Counted from the first letter of the stretch, positions 23,218-36,405 are shown. The stretch is DNA of 64,000 nucleotides from Cydia pomonella (GCF_033807575.1 NC_084730.1:3889986-3953985), one strand, 5' to 3'. The notes: generated by a model from the letters alone, not told the origin. Translations and numbers: made by a program.

Positions 23218-25560
23218 AACCATGAGAGATCTGTTTTTAACTTTGTCGATCCAAGCAATATTAATCCTCACCTGGATTGGAATTTTGCCAAGGGTGACTA
23301 CAGCTTACTTTATGAACTCGTATCCCAAGTATCCTGGCAAGATGTACTGGCTGCGCAGGAAGTTAACAAAGCTGTTGACATCTTTTATAGTATTGTATAT
23401 GACTTATTTGATAAAGTATTCTTAAGGAAAAAGAGGTCTACACGTCGTTCTAGATGTTACCCGGTCTGGTTTAGTAAAGATATTATTTACGATATAACCC
23501 GCAAAGCTAGAATGCACAAGAAATGGAAAAGCACTAATAATGTAGCTATATACGATGAGTTTTCAAAACTTCGTGCCGACATAAAGCAACGAATAGACAA
23601 AGCTTATGATCACTACGTCAGTGGACTGGAAGCTAATGTGTGTCATAATCCTCGTGCTTTCTGGAGGCATATAGGTAGCCTTAAGTCCAGAGGTGGCTTT
23701 GAGCCTTGTGTTAGGTTTGGTGATCAGGAATTCAGCGGTAAGGAGGCAGCTGATGCGTTCGCGAAATTCTTCTCTAGCGTTTTCTTTCCCGATACCCCGT
23801 CCCTAGATCATAATGCCGTGATGCTGAATGATAGCTTCAGATCCGCGAACTATGTGCATATCAATCTTATTACACCCCGCGACGTTGAAACGGCCTTAAT
23901 TAAACTTAAAGCTCAAAGCTCCATAGGACCGGACAATTTTCCACCTTATATACTAAAGGGATGTAAAAATCACTTTCTTCAGCCAATATTGTACATTTTT
24001 AACTTGTCAATTGCGACTGGTGTGTATCCTAAACGGTGGAAGCTCTCTCGAGTAACTCCAATTCCCAAATCTAGTGACACTTCAAGTGTAGAGAACTACC
24101 GGCCCATAGCCATACTTTCTTCGTTAGCGAAGCTGTTTGAATCTGTACTGAAGGCATTGATTTCTCCCCAATTAAAACCATTCCTTTGTGACGCACAGCA
24201 CGGCTTTAGGTCGAAACGATCAGTGGACACCAACCTGTTGACGGCTACCAACATCATTTCAGAACACTTAGATAGAGGAACACAGGTTGATGTCCTCTAT
24301 CTTGACTTCAGGAAAGCTTTTGATCAAGTTGATAATGATGTTTTACTTGGAAAGTTGTGTGCCATTGGTTTTTCGCCGCGATTGTTAAAATTGTTTGCCA
24401 GTTACATGAGCGGCAGGCAACAATTCGTAAAGCATGGTTGTTTTGTTTCATCCACTTACTCTACACAATCCGGAGTTAGTCAAGGATCCATTCTTGGCCC
24501 TCTGCTATTTGGCATCATGATAAATGATCTCGAGGTAGTTCTGAAAGAGAATACTAGGTGCCTTTTGTACGCAGATGACCTAAAACTCATGCTTGGTGTT
24601 AAACAAATGGCGGATTGTGAAGCGATGCAAAGAGACATCAATGAGGTTTTGCAATGGAGTGTTGCGAATAAACTGCATTTCAACGTCTCCAAATGTTGCG
24701 TTATGTCCTATACTCGCTCGCCAAAACCTTTAATTGCACAGTATGTCCTTGGTTCAGAAGTCATAGCTCGTGTAACAACTGTCAAAGACCTGGGTGTTAC
24801 CTTCGACGCCTCTCTTACTTTTCATGACCACATAAAAGGATTAGCTGCCAATTGTTATAAGCGACTTGGTTTCGTCATCAGGAATGTGCGCGATTTTAAC
24901 GATCCCAGAGCCATCAAACTGCTCTACACGGCTCTTGTGAGGAGTAAGCTTGAGGCGGCAAGTATTGTTTGGAACCCAGCTGAAATCACATACGCCCTTC
25001 TCGTAGAAAAAGTGCAAAAAACATTTCTTAGGTTCTTGTATAAGAAGCTATATACTTACTATCCATTCTTATATCCGACCAAGTACTTATTAGGATCATT
25101 AGGTTTTAATTCCCTTGCAGTCAGACGCAATTACAATCTCCTGGTGACAGCATGTGGAGTTTTACGTGGCGAGACAGACTGTCCTGAACTGGTAGGACGA
25201 ACTGTTAGACTCGCTATTCCATTTGTGCCCAAAAATCTCCTGCGACCGCGAAGTCACAAGCTTTTGGCCGTCCCAATTACACGCACTGTAGCACATAAAA
25301 ACTCGCCTGCTGTGCGGGCTCTAAGGCTGCTGAACTCCCTTCTGTCATGGGCACCAGATTGTGATATGTTTGCAAGTCGATGGACGGCTGTGTATCAGAT
25401 GTGTCTGCGGTATTGCGAGGTGATGGACGAAAGATGATTGTGATCTGTTTTTCCTAGTATGTAATCCTATCATATAATCTGAATTGTACAGTGCTTTGGT
25501 CTCGACTGTAATGCTGTATATATATATTAAAATATTAAATAAAAAATATTAAAAATAATA
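23218..25560 (+). mobile_element. Jockey/CR1-type LINE with intact RT frame, 5' truncated
   Basis: One open frame from about 23218 to the TGA at 25437 (about 739 codons; an internal Met is at 23512). It encodes an endonuclease-RT linker (FNFVDPSNINPHLDW), the reverse transcriptase with RPIAILSSLAKLFE, HGFRSKRSVDTNL, LDFRKAFDQVD, SQGSILGPLLF and the catalytic YADD box, then the thumb and C-terminal region. The N-terminal endonuclease and ORF1 are missing. A 3' UTR of about 120 bp ends in an A-rich tail near 25560. The uninterrupted frame suggests a fairly young insertion. It abuts, head to head, the inverted LINE on its left. Confidence 0.9.
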
Positions 25561-26038
25561 CCGTAACGTAACCAAGCTTGAGCGTAAGAGTGATATGCGG
25601 ACAATTTTCCTTAACCGAGCACAAATACATAAAAACTGGATAACGTGGTACGAATAATAATTAGCATTATTTATCAGTTGTTACTAACCAGCCAACCAGC
25701 CGGAAACAAAGGAGCGGACGTTAACGCCCTGCATCGAAAAATAACGCGATCTTTGAAAAGTGGCAGTGGCTAGCCGGAAACAAACAGACGTTATTTTCAG
25801 ATATGTATCTTGACTATATAACAATAGATTTGATACCAGTCGAAACACAAATGCTTAAAATTTTCTCGATAGAATTTTCATCCAAAGTTAAATCTACAAT
25901 TTTAGTGTTTACCTAAGTGTAACTGGAGAACACATCTTCATCCAGCATAATCCACTTTACAGTAAAGGTTTTCATCTCGTCTTAAACATCATTCAATTAA
26001 ATATTAACTTACTATCTTATATAGACGGGTTTAGTCTC
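25561..26038. other. No gene seen
   Basis: AT-rich. AGCCGGAAACAAA occurs twice (25697 and 25773), each near CAGACGTTA-like sequence. Confidence 0.35.
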
Positions 26039-27093
26039 GTTTTTAGGGTTCCGTAGCCAAATGGCAAAAAACGGAACCCTTATAGATTCGTCATGTCCGT
26101 CTGTCTGTCCGATTCTGTCACAGCCACTTTTTTCCGAAACTATAAGAGCTGTACTGTTCAAACTTAGTAAGTGGATGTATTCTATGAACCGCATTAAGAT
26201 TTTCACACAAAAATAGAAAAAAAAACAATAAATTTTGGGGGTTCCCCATACTTAGAACTGAAACTCAAAAAATCTTTTTTCATCAAAACCCATACGTGTG
26301 GGGTATCTATGGATAGGTCTTCAAAAATGATATTGAGGTTTCTAATATCATTTTTTTCTAAAATGAATAGTTTGCGCGAGAGACACTTCCAAAGTGGTAA
26401 AATTTGTGTCCCCCCCCCCCGTAACTTCTAAAATAACAGAATAAAAAATCTAAAAAAAATATATGATATACATTTCCATGTAAACTTCCACCGAAAATTG
26501 GTTTGAACGAGATCTAGTAAGTACTTTTTTTTTAATACGTCATGAAATTTAAAAAAAAAAAATTTTTTCATCATACCCATACGTGTGGGGTATCTATGGA
26601 TAGGTCTTCAAAAATGATATTAAGGTTTCTAATATAATTTTTTTCTAAACTGCATAGTTTGCGCGAGAGAACCTTCCAAAGTGAAAAAAAGTGTGTCCCC
26701 CCCCCCCCTGTAACTTCTAAAATAACAGAATGAAAAATCTAAAAAAAATATATGATATACATTACCATGCAAACTTCCACTGAAAATTGGTTTGAACGAG
26801 ATCTAGTAAGTAGTTTTTTTTTAATACGTCATAAAATTAAAAAAAAAAAATTTTTATCAAACATATACGTGTGGGGTATCTATGGATAGGTCTTCAAAAA
26901 TGATATTTAGGTTTCTAATATCATTTTTTTCTAAACTGAATAGTTGGCGCGAGAGACACTTCCAAAGTGGTAAAATGTGTGTCCAAAGTGGTAAAATGTT
27001 GAACAAGATCTAGTAAGAAGATTTTTTTTAATACGTCTAAAATTGTACGGAACCCTTCATGCGCGAGTCCGACTCGCACTTGGCCGCTTTTTA
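26039..27093 (+). repeat. GGGTTCCGTA-family repeat with three tandem internal units
   Basis: Starts TTTTAGGGTTCCGTAGCCAA, ends GCGAGTCCGACTCGCACTTGG. The internal ACGTGTGGGGTATCTATGGA marker occurs at 26294, 26581 and 26867, giving a tandem period of about 287 bp. The units carry C runs (near 26410 and 26700). Confidence 0.8.
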
Positions 27094-28620
27094 TTGATTT
27101 TATGAATTCAACGGAAAACGGCCATTTTACGCAGTTCGGCTTCTCTTTCTGTCATGCGTCAAAGTCATAAGTGCGTCCTTTATGCCAGTAATGTAAGATG
27201 GCCGTGGTGCCTTAAAGAGGTAAGACATATGTCGACTCGCGCAGCGCTCAAAATTACGTAAAATTGACATTACCAGTAAACGTTGAGTCGTAGCTCCATT
27301 AACTAGTAACGGAATCGGAGGTCTACCACGAATCTTTACAGGCCTTTACGTTACGCGTGTGTGCGTGTTTGCTTAGCTACAACAAAGTCTAATACTCTGA
27401 TCAATTACAACGGGTAAGGAAATTTCGACAGGTTCTGTAATGTATCGGTAGCTGTGTGGTCGTGTAGACACCAAAGAAAAATCATTTTTTTTTTCATTTA
27501 TTTAGAACACAAACAGTCACATATACAAATGGCTTATTGGCTTTAATATCATGACTTATTGTTTGTTTTTTGTTCCTATATAATATCTTTTATGCTTATT
27601 TTCTATTTTATTGTACAAGTAAATCTTGTCTGTCTTATACACAAGTAAAGAGTAAAGTAAGTATGCTTTTCAGTTTGATTTTACTTGACAAGGAGCAATA
27701 AGAAAAACGTACCGAAAAAAATTCTTTAAATTGCCATTTAAAGAAAATTCAGCTCGTTTGTGGTGCGCTGTACACCGTTGGGCTATCTAGAGTAAGTATT
27801 TTTATATGGGTACGCTGACAGCTGTCGTTTCAATACGATTTTACGAGATTTGGCGTTTTTAGGTTAAAAATTATATGGAGATGACACCTGTCACCCTACC
27901 CATCGAGTTTGAAAAACACTATAAATGTTAACACATACAGGATGGTTTTTGATAATGTACATATTAGAACTGAAACTGTTTTTAATTTAATTTTTTTTTC
28001 ATATTTTAAAATTATAGCGCTCTACTTTTATACCTTTTCCTACTCCTCTACTGTTATCTGTCATTTATGCATTCATTAACACGAATATAAGAACATACAT
28101 AAAAGATTTCAAGAAAAGTCTATATTGTCTATTCCTCATAAAAGCTCTTGTGCTTTTATAAGCTATAACGTTACTGCGATTAATGGCCACCAACCTAACA
28201 AAACCAAAACGAATACAGTTTTAAACTAAGTGCATTGCTGCCAACTTGCAAAATATTCATTTGGTTGCATAGTAAAAATAATTACTTCATAAGTCAGAAA
28301 CACGCATGTGACACCCGTAATATAGCAACACCCATAGACTACGAAGACCGCTTAGCGTTGCTTGTTAGTCTCCGTAGGCTACGGTGGCCAAAATTGAGAA
28401 AAAACTGTCCAAAAAATTAATTTAGCAAGTAGCAAGTACCAGGGCCTCATGAGTTACGAGGAGGTGTCGCCGACCGGCCGGCCGCGGCCCGGGGCGGGCC
28501 GGGCGCGTAACAAGGTACGCTCGCGCGTCTTGGCTATATACTTTTGCTGTAATTTGTTTACCTAAATTAAGATTTATTTTTGTTGACTCGTAGGAAAAAT
28601 ATTGTATGCAACGTTGTATA
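27094..28620. other. No gene; GC-rich islet
   Basis: A LINE-like 3' end scrap lies near 27485-27560. 28455-28515 is unusually GC-rich (GGCCGGCCGCGGCCCGGGGC). Neither comes with a credible exon. Confidence 0.4.
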
Positions 28621-31600
28621 AGTAGGTCAAAAAATTCTCGTGGCGTATTCCTTTACAATGTTCGCCTACGCCTTCGGCTCCGGCTCACATTGTAACTCAC
28701 GCCACTCGCCTTTTTTGACCCTTCTTATACAACTGTTGCATAAAATACTATAATAATATTTCTTAGTATTGACAAAGACAATTAAAGTTTTATACTTTAC
28801 AAAATCGCTTACTAACAATGTCTTTACAAAATCGCTTTCCTGTAAGCTTAGGCAACTGCTATAGCACATACCACCATTTAACAGCAGTCTCAGTTCCATA
28901 CACTTGGTTCGGTGCTTCAACCTCTTGTCAAACTGTCTGATAACTAAAGTAGTTCCTAATAGACTGCGCTGTGCAATTATGAATATCCCGATCAAACTTT
29001 TCATTTCAGAGGAATGCGATTTTGTGTAGACAAGTTAGTCTATACTTTATTTGTCCATGCTCTTGAAACTATTCGTCTTTTTTTATCAATTAGCTTATGG
29101 CGGGCATTGAAGGGTCGTTCTTTGATTATTAAATATAATTTCAATATAAGCCCATCAATGGAACAGGCATAAATTTTGGTCAATTTATTACCTATCAGGG
29201 GAATAATAAAATCCATAAAAATAATGTAAAAACGACGAGGGAATGAAAAAAACGATAAGGGAATGACAAGGAATGACAATGAATTTCGGAACAATTAGAT
29301 TCAAAAGTATACACTGAATCATAGAACGCTCTTAGTAACTTAATATTATTTTTAAGATCAATAGAACGATGTGCCAAACGTTAATTTTACTTGAACCCTC
29401 AGTCCAAACGCATGGAATGAGCACCAGGGGAATAGAAATAAGTATGTTTTGACCAACTGTTATGATTACGATAATTTTTACTTAATCCACGAAAGTAAAT
29501 ATTTTTTTACTTTACATATGACTTAACATTGTACATGCCCATGAAGAATACATTTTAAATCAAAAAATACGAGAATGAAAATCACAGTGAACCAAAGCCG
29601 GCGGAACGATATTATTAAATCGTTTATTTCAGGTGAAAGACCCATAATTACATCACAAACAAACGAAAATACAATACAAATTAATTTAAATTGAAAACAG
29701 TCAAAATAACAATCATAAATACATACGCCAATGTATTACCTGTAAGAATAGCATATATTCTAAAGAAAATAAGTAAAGCGTATATCAATATGATAATGAG
29801 CCGTGCGGCGTAGGTATTACTTACCGGACAAATGCAATGACAGCTTATTGCGTCGCAATACGGTTTATTATTGGCCGGGGGACAGCTGTGTTGTCGATAT
29901 ATGGTTTTAAGCAGTATTATTGTTTTAGTTTGGTTGGAGCGCATCGCCAACAAATTGTTTTACAGTTTGGCGAAACTTTAATTATAGGTACATTGTATAT
30001 TGTGATTTGTGAAATAAACTTAAAAAAAAAAAAAATGTATATATATAGCAATTTACCTCTAGTTTTATGTCAACCTAAATGTAATATCCTAAGAGTATTT
30101 ATTAGAAACATATAAAAAAAGTTAAAAGTTCGAAATGTCACGGAACGTGTAGTGTGACTTCCCCGGATTTTATGATATTTTATTTTTCGTTCAAAAAATA
30201 TGAATTGATTTTGGAAGGATTCATATCAAATGAAAACACTTATACCCATTCCACAATACAGTTTAAAAATTGTACAGATATATAACGACTTTTTAAAATT
30301 TTTAATAACATACATTTTGTGATCAGTTTTCGTGTCACCGCCGCGCCTGGTAATATAAACATGCAGTACTCGGTAGAAAGTTATCTTTACGTCTGGCAGC
30401 CTTTTTAACGTTTTTTTAGAACAGTAACAGTGTGTTGTTGTCAGATTTACAAATGGCTGAAGGGAGAAGTTTTGTCAAAAATTATTTGTGTTAATTTGAA
30501 AAAAAGCAACGGTCAACCTTAACGCGTCACCACCGTGTTTTAGTTTTAAAAGTCAGTACTAGTTTCACGTTATTGTTTGTAACATAAGATATACCTAATA
30601 CATTCGAGATTGAGCTAATTATTTAATATTTGCAAAGTCAAAGGTAATTTTTAAGTAATACCGAACATGTTCCAAATTGTCACGACCGTGACATCAAAAT
30701 TCTATCCCCGCCACGGACTTTTGAGTCCACGTTCGTGACATATAGACACTTGGTCGTGACATTCTCTATTCGTTTAATTAATTTACAGGCATATTCACTG
30801 TTTATAAATGGATTTTATTGGCTATATGTACGCTAGTTTGACGGATTTCAACGTATGAACTGTCATTCGATGTGTCGTAGTCATGGGAGTGACTTAGGCT
30901 ATGTTTAAATTTTTGTATAAATCAAAATACTGGAGTTGGCCGCTAAAATGCCGAAACGTCACGACTGAGGGACACTTTGTGACAACCGTGATTATGTAAT
31001 TTTATTTACCTTTCCTGAGGGTATTAAGCTTGACCATATGCATCAAAAATTACTTTATATGCGTAACAATATGTGAAAAATAAAAAGCTTTTATGAAAAA
31101 ATATTTTTCTGGACACAATTTAATAATCACCCTGATTGTTTGAGTAATTGTTTGAACGGATATTAATTGAATACTTACTGCAATTTTTTTTGGTAGTTTT
31201 CGTTGTTACCATATTACTTACTTTTTTCGCTACGCTCGTGAATCTATTATAGAATCTTTCGCTTGCACGGGACTCAAAACAAGCACTGGAAGAAATATCA
31301 AACTTTGCTCTCTTGTTGCACAAATAACTATTGTCTCACTCAGTGAGCAAAATTCGATTTTGCACACTGTTTTTAAGCAACAAATTATCCTTGTTCGAGC
31401 TGCTGACGTGAATATGTTTTTTCACTATTACTTACATGTATGGAGTGCCTCCGCCCCCCTCACCATAAATATAATTTTTAAATTTTAATCTAAGTAGCGG
31501 ATTACAAAGTACACATAAGTTGTAAATTTCATTAAAATAATATATATCTAATAGTTTCCGAGTAAATGGCTGTGAAACGCACCCCCAATCCCAAAAAAAG

Positions 31601-31740
31601 AGATATGAGGACTGTACAAATTTCAAATGTTGGTCACTATTTATATATTGATTGCTATTTATAGGGAGTAAAATACGGTGTATATACGTAAAAGTTTTTA
31701 TTGAAAAATAAAACCTCTTTAACATACTTATACTATAACT
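28621..31740. other. Three kb without a supported gene
   Basis: 28640-28740 has the GCCTACGCCTTCGGCTC motif also seen near 44030. 30130-30980 holds several inverted GTCACG/CGTGAC motifs (30136, 30680, 30741, 30957). 31200-31330 matches a CGCTACGCTCGTGAATC-type repeat also at 47990-48180. Short ORFs are not supported. Confidence 0.4.
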
Positions 31741-32254
31741 TAACTAAATTAATGTAAACGCCCCTATAATGGAACAGGCACCAGTAATGGGATGGTATAG
31801 ACAAATCCTGTAAAACTAGTATTTACCATCAGTTTTTAATCGCTGGCAACATTTTACCATAAACAAGAGCCAAAGAGCTGCTTAAGTTTAATTTTGCATT
31901 GATATTTGTTAGTTTGAAAATTAATGGCGCCATACATCCCATGACTGGGGCAAAAAACATACTTTTAATTTGTTAATAATATTGAAGGCATTTGCAGTAG
32001 ACATTATATAAATACATTGAACATTCAATTCTTTTAACGCATAAATCCTTAGAAATTTTACAGGTGTCGATGAAATATCAAAAATACTCCAAATCTTCTC
32101 TTCAATGTCCCATAATTGGTGCCGTTAACATATTTATTATTTATAACACTAGCGCCCTCTAGTTAAGGTCTTTGTATAATTAAAAGTAAAAATTCTACTA
32201 GAATAAAAGTCTTTTTCTATCGTATTATCCGAGTAATCAAAAACTAACATCGCG

Positions 32255-33300
32255 CACTTAATTTTTCGTATAGTACCTAGGTATACCGGGTGTTTCCTGT
32301 AACATGGGGAATAAATTAAACTGTAGGCTGTACTCCTCAAACTGACCAACATTTGTTCAGCAACTTTTAAAAATAACTAGTGTTTTGATTGAAAAAAAAA
32401 ATTGACTTTAAAGTTTATTCTAAGACGCAATGTATTGCAAATTTTGTTATGTTTAAAGCGTGACAAGCAACGTCAAACACACTGATGATGTTAGCGTATA
32501 TTTAAAATAATATTTAATTTGTATGAAAAAGAGAAAATCTAGATACCTAATATATTTTTTAATTGTTGATAATTGTCGTTAGAGGACTAGAGGAGTACAA
32601 TATATGGTTTAATTATTTGTTCGTGTTACAGGAAACACCCGGTATAATCGTTTACGGGTTAGCTATATTCGCTATGTGCACGACTGTCACGCAACCTAGT
32701 GTCCGCAAGTCTAGGGGAAAATGTCAATGCACTACATCTTATAAAACTACTCCAAAACTAAAAACTACTGAACGGTTTTTTATACGACTTTCATCTAAGG
32801 GTATTGTTAAGGATATTGTTAAGGTTTTGTGTAAATTAAAAACAATGGTCCCTTAAACCATACAATTTAATTGAATATATCAGGAGAAATCGTAAATCAA
32901 AGTTTTATTTCTAGCCATATAACTTGTACGAAATGTTAAAGACGCTATCCGCAGTTAGTTCTAATTTTAACCACCTTATGCGGTGGGATCGGTTTACTTA
33001 CCCCCACCACGCACTACGCACGGTCCGAATAACATATTATTGATTTCTTGTATATAAGGAAAACTAAGTAGGGTCAAGGTCATAAATATGTATACATTTC
33101 TTCACCTAATTCCATTCAAATAAAGTGTATACATATTAAATATGACTTTGACTGCACGTTAATTAGTTACATAATGAAATAAACAATAAAAAGATTTACA
33201 AGACTTAAACTATGTACCTTAATCAAGATTTATCTATAAAGCTAAATTATAATTAACAAACTAGGTAATAGTAAATAAAACTAAAATAGGTAAATTTAAA
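32255..33300. repeat. Segmental duplication, left copy
   Basis: Matches 41358-42560 in order: GCACTTAA, TAATCGTTTACGGG, ATAAATATGTATACATTC, AAAGATTTACAAGACTTAA, TATAAAGCTAAATTATAATT, then AATAGGTAAATTTAAAAA. It differs by a MITE here and an 0.88-kb insertion in the other copy, plus about 330 bp (32690-33020) seen only here. Confidence 0.7.
32286..32642. mobile_element. TA-flanked MITE (Tc1/mariner-like) with an empty-site partner
   Basis: Perfect 19-bp ends CCGGGTGTTTCCTGTAACA; TA on both sides. The duplicated segment at 41.4 kb reads GGTATATAATCG across this spot, which is the pre-insertion sequence. Confidence 0.8.
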
Positions 33301-33499
33301 AAAGTTTGTGATTGACAGATTGTTTATTTTCAATTTGATTTTCATTTATATCATAAAGATTGATTGTTAATTACTGTATTTAATCATGTTTTCGTTGTGC
33401 ACAATAAAGAATATTATTATTATTAAAGATTGTACTATTGGCCATGATTTATATGTCAACTACGACCTAACAAATCGAATAAAATAAAATAAATAAATA

Positions 33500-33745
33500 T
33501 TAATATTATAGGACATTAGTACACAAATTGACTAAGTCCCACAGTAAGCTCAATAAGGCTTGTGTTGAGGGTACTTAGACAACGATATATATAATATATA
33601 AATACTTAAATACATAGAAAACACCCATGACTCAGGAACAAATATCCATGCTCATCACACGAATAAATGCCCTTACCAGGATTTGAACCCGGGACCATCG
33701 GCTTCGTAGGCAGGGTCACTACCCACTAGGCCAAACTGTTCGTCA
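33500..33745 (-). mobile_element. tRNA-derived SINE, family 1, inverted
   Basis: Complement of the family body and head (GGCCTAGTGGGTAGTGACC on the minus strand; GGTTCAAATCC B-box). Confidence 0.85.
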
Positions 33746-34782
33746 ATTAAAAAATGTAAATGCCCGCGCCCTTTGGCAGGCGGGTAAAAAGTGTTTTCTA
33801 TCAGTTGGAGAGTTCCACGAGCAATCGAGTAGACGCTACACCGTGCGCTACCCAAACAAAACAGTCTGTAGAGCTCTAGCATATTTGCTGAATCTCCTAT
33901 TATACTACACGCTTGTTATGAAATTTGTCAATTATATCTTTAATTGTTTTATAAAATACCGTAAAACGGGGTCTCTAGAAATCGCGGGGTAAAAAGAGAA
34001 ATGTTGAAGTTTTTTTTTTTCAATTCGTTATATACAACTTTTTATAATTACAGTTTTCGGAATACGTACAGGGTAGACTATTTATTCGCTACATTAATAC
34101 CAAAAGAAGTTAATAAAAATGCTTAAAACGTAACTACGTTTTTTGACTTTAAATTAAAGCAAGTCCTCGCCGAGTTAAGAAATGAAGGCTGAACTATGTT
34201 TTAGCAGTAAATGTAATTATAAAAGCGCACATTTTGGGTACATAGATATGTGATTACCTATAGCTAAATTAAAGGTATTTTACAGCTAAAAAAGATTTTT
34301 GAAATCTTGTTTGGTGTGGATAACTTTGTGATTTTTTGTCCCGAAAATTATGGTTACCCTGTTTTTAATTCCTTAGGCGGCTGTTTCTAAAGCGTCTAAT
34401 ATAGGCTTAGTCGCGTTTAAAATAACACAAGCTTCAAAATTCTGCCAAAACCAGTGCGTGAACCATCGATTTCCATAAAGCCCCAACCACGAAGTATGTG
34501 GGAACACCTCATTAGGAAATTTAGTTATTTAGTTCTGTGTTAACAAGTCGAACATGTGTAGTACATACAATGATGAGGAAAGATGCGTTTTATCCATTAA
34601 AAATATCAAAAAATTATTATTGATATAAAATATGGAGTTATTGATTTTTTACTTCAAAAATTGTACCGAAATTGCCCCAGTTTACGGTATTAAACAACTT
34701 CCATTATGTCCGTGATTGTTTTTTAGATTCAATATGTTTACTCCAAAATCAACCAAATTGACTGTCTGGTAGCCGGCTATTC
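33746..34782. other. 3' flank of paralog C; no gene seen
   Basis: AT-rich, with a paired CCGTAAAACGGGG (33959) and complement-like CCCCAGTTTACGG (34674) that may bound an old element. No clear poly(A) signal was found close to C's stop. Confidence 0.4.
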
Positions 34783-36324
34783 CTAGCTACATAATGAAAA
34801 GTCATCGTTGTCAGGAATAAAATACTTATGAATGATTCTGGAAATGTCGTTTGACTTACACTTCAAGGTTTTAATCCTTTTTGTTAGCATCAAGCTCTTA
34901 TTAATTACTTCATCAATAAAATCGCACACTTCGCATAAAACTGTTTTCACTGAGGTCTGCTCTGCTGCTTGGAGCGCTTCGTTACATGGGCATTTTTTTC
35001 TTGGCTCCGTGGAAATCCTTAAATATATAGGGTCAGACCATAATTCATCGTGTGTGGTTTCTCTAAGCCTAGTGTAAGCCCGCACATCATAGTTGGATCC
35101 AGGGAAAGGTAGCACTAATTTAAATTCACAATAATGATTGTCACAAAGCATTGAAGACATATCAGCATCCCTCCATATGTACGTGTAATGACGTAAATTT
35201 CTGTATTCCGTCAGTCTATATTTTATTTTATAAACACAGCTGTTGCATTGTATTATAGCCGAATCAACACTAATGAGCTTCTTCCACCTCAAAAGAACAT
35301 AGTTTTCATTTTTATTGATAATTTGAAATGAGTCAACTAATTCAACTTTTGAAATAGAGCTAGTGTTCATAGCAAACGTTTCATTGTGACAAGCAAAATA
35401 GTTACAAGTTGTAAGTATTAACGAAAAATTCGAGTTCATTACAAATGATTGTTGTCCCTTTACTCTGATATCCCACTCGCATTCAATTTTAATATTAATA
35501 TAATAAGTTTTCGTGTCACCGATGCAGATAAGCCTCGTATCTTTGTCAACACCATTTTCAATGTACAGTAGTTTGTATGTTTGTATGTCGCTGACGTAGC
35601 GCCACTTACACTTAAGTATATGCCCCTTGTGTATTGAGCAATAGAAATCTTTTCCTTCACTGTAAGAGCCCGCCGAAACTGATATGAAGGAACTATGAAA
35701 AAAGGAATAGCAATTATAAATTACTACATTGTTGTCCGCTCTTGCTGTATATTTTATTGTGGAGCTATTGACTGCTTCTGTGTGTAGCTCGTTATTATGA
35801 TACCCATAGATACGTAAAGCTGAAATATCATTGCCGCTACAAAACAGCTCATAGTCCTCCCCAAACGGTACGATAAATATATGACGCCCACCTTTCAATG
35901 CATGTTTTACCGTTGAAGACTTAATGGATATTGCGGGTCTGACAATAACGTCAAGAACGTCTTCACAACCGTTATCGTTATTCACACAGACAAATGCATA
36001 GTCAGATATGTTTGGCTTATGTATATGTAACATAACACTCGATGCATTCTTTTTTTTCACTAGGGTAATCATGTCGTAATAGTCAAGAATTTCGAGGTTC
36101 GCCGGCTTCTTAGTGGAACAGTTAAATATAATATCTTCTCCATATGTCTTGTAGTAAACAATTTTGTTAAATTCTAATATAGGATTTGAATTTAGTGTTA
36201 TCTGTGGACGACGGGGATCTCCGAAGCAGCGTCCGACGGCCGTGGTAGCTCCGGCAAGCGCCACGCCGACAAACAGCACCATCGCTGCCGGCGCTAGTAT
36301 CCTCGGAACACTCGCGGACTGCAT
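34783..36324 (-). CDS. Secreted domeless-like cytokine-receptor paralog C (intronless)
   Basis: Single-exon ORF of 513 aa on the minus strand. The open frame begins at a GTG, but the ATG at 36324 is the first good start and leads into a hydrophobic signal segment (about residues 12-30). Modules follow paralog A: Ig-like 1 (C69/C113), Ig-like 2 (C162/C205, with the family motif AVNSST), receptor FN3 (C229, C239-x-W241, C267/C282, C307/C312), second FN3 ending LWSDP (428-432). The tail has CPC (445-447), CEVC (464-467) and a short coiled coil (about 468-500). There is no membrane span. C and A share the CxC...CxxC tail, which D lacks and B does not clearly keep. It lies inverted relative to the other three copies. 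A TATA box and initiator-like site sit about 50-80 bp upstream of the ATG. I infer a secreted receptor-like binder; the ligand is unknown. Confidence 0.72.
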   Translation of the reverse strand: MQSASVPRILAPAAMVLFVGVALAGATTAVGRCFGDPRRPQITLNSNPILEFNKIVYYKTYGEDIIFNCSTKKPANLEILDYYDMITLVKKKNASSVMLHIHKPNISDYAFVCVNNDNGCEDVLDVIVRPAISIKSSTVKHALKGGRHIFIVPFGEDYELFCSGNDISALRIYGYHNNELHTEAVNSSTIKYTARADNNVVIYNCYSFFHSSFISVSAGSYSEGKDFYCSIHKGHILKCKWRYVSDIQTYKLLYIENGVDKDTRLICIGDTKTYYINIKIECEWDIRVKGQQSFVMNSNFSLILTTCNYFACHNETFAMNTSSISKVELVDSFQIINKNENYVLLRWKKLISVDSAIIQCNSCVYKIKYRLTEYRNLRHYTYIWRDADMSSMLCDNHYCEFKLVLPFPGSNYDVRAYTRLRETTHDELWSDPIYLRISTEPRKKCPCNEALQAAEQTSVKTVLCEVCDFIDEVINKSLMLTKRIKTLKCKSNDISRIIHKYFIPDNDDFSLCS

Positions 36325-36370
36325 CACGCAGGGCCACTGAAGCTTATTAGCGCACCAAATAACACTGTAT

Positions 36371-36405
36371 AATGAGCCCACGTTTCAGAATATGGGCCTT
36401 ATATA
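36371..36405 (-). promoter_or_regulatory. Core promoter of paralog C (TATA plus initiator)
   Basis: On the minus strand TATATAAGG (36405-36397) is followed about 30 bp later by CTCATT (36376-36371), close to the insect initiator TCAKTY. The predicted start at 36373 leaves a 49-nt 5' UTR with no need for an intron. Confidence 0.55.

Noticed and set aside
23512..25437. Host gene for the 641-aa ORF
   Set aside because: The motifs are those of a LINE reverse transcriptase, including YADD.
28455..28515. CpG-island promoter
   Set aside because: Only about 60 bp, with no exon or promoter motif beside it.
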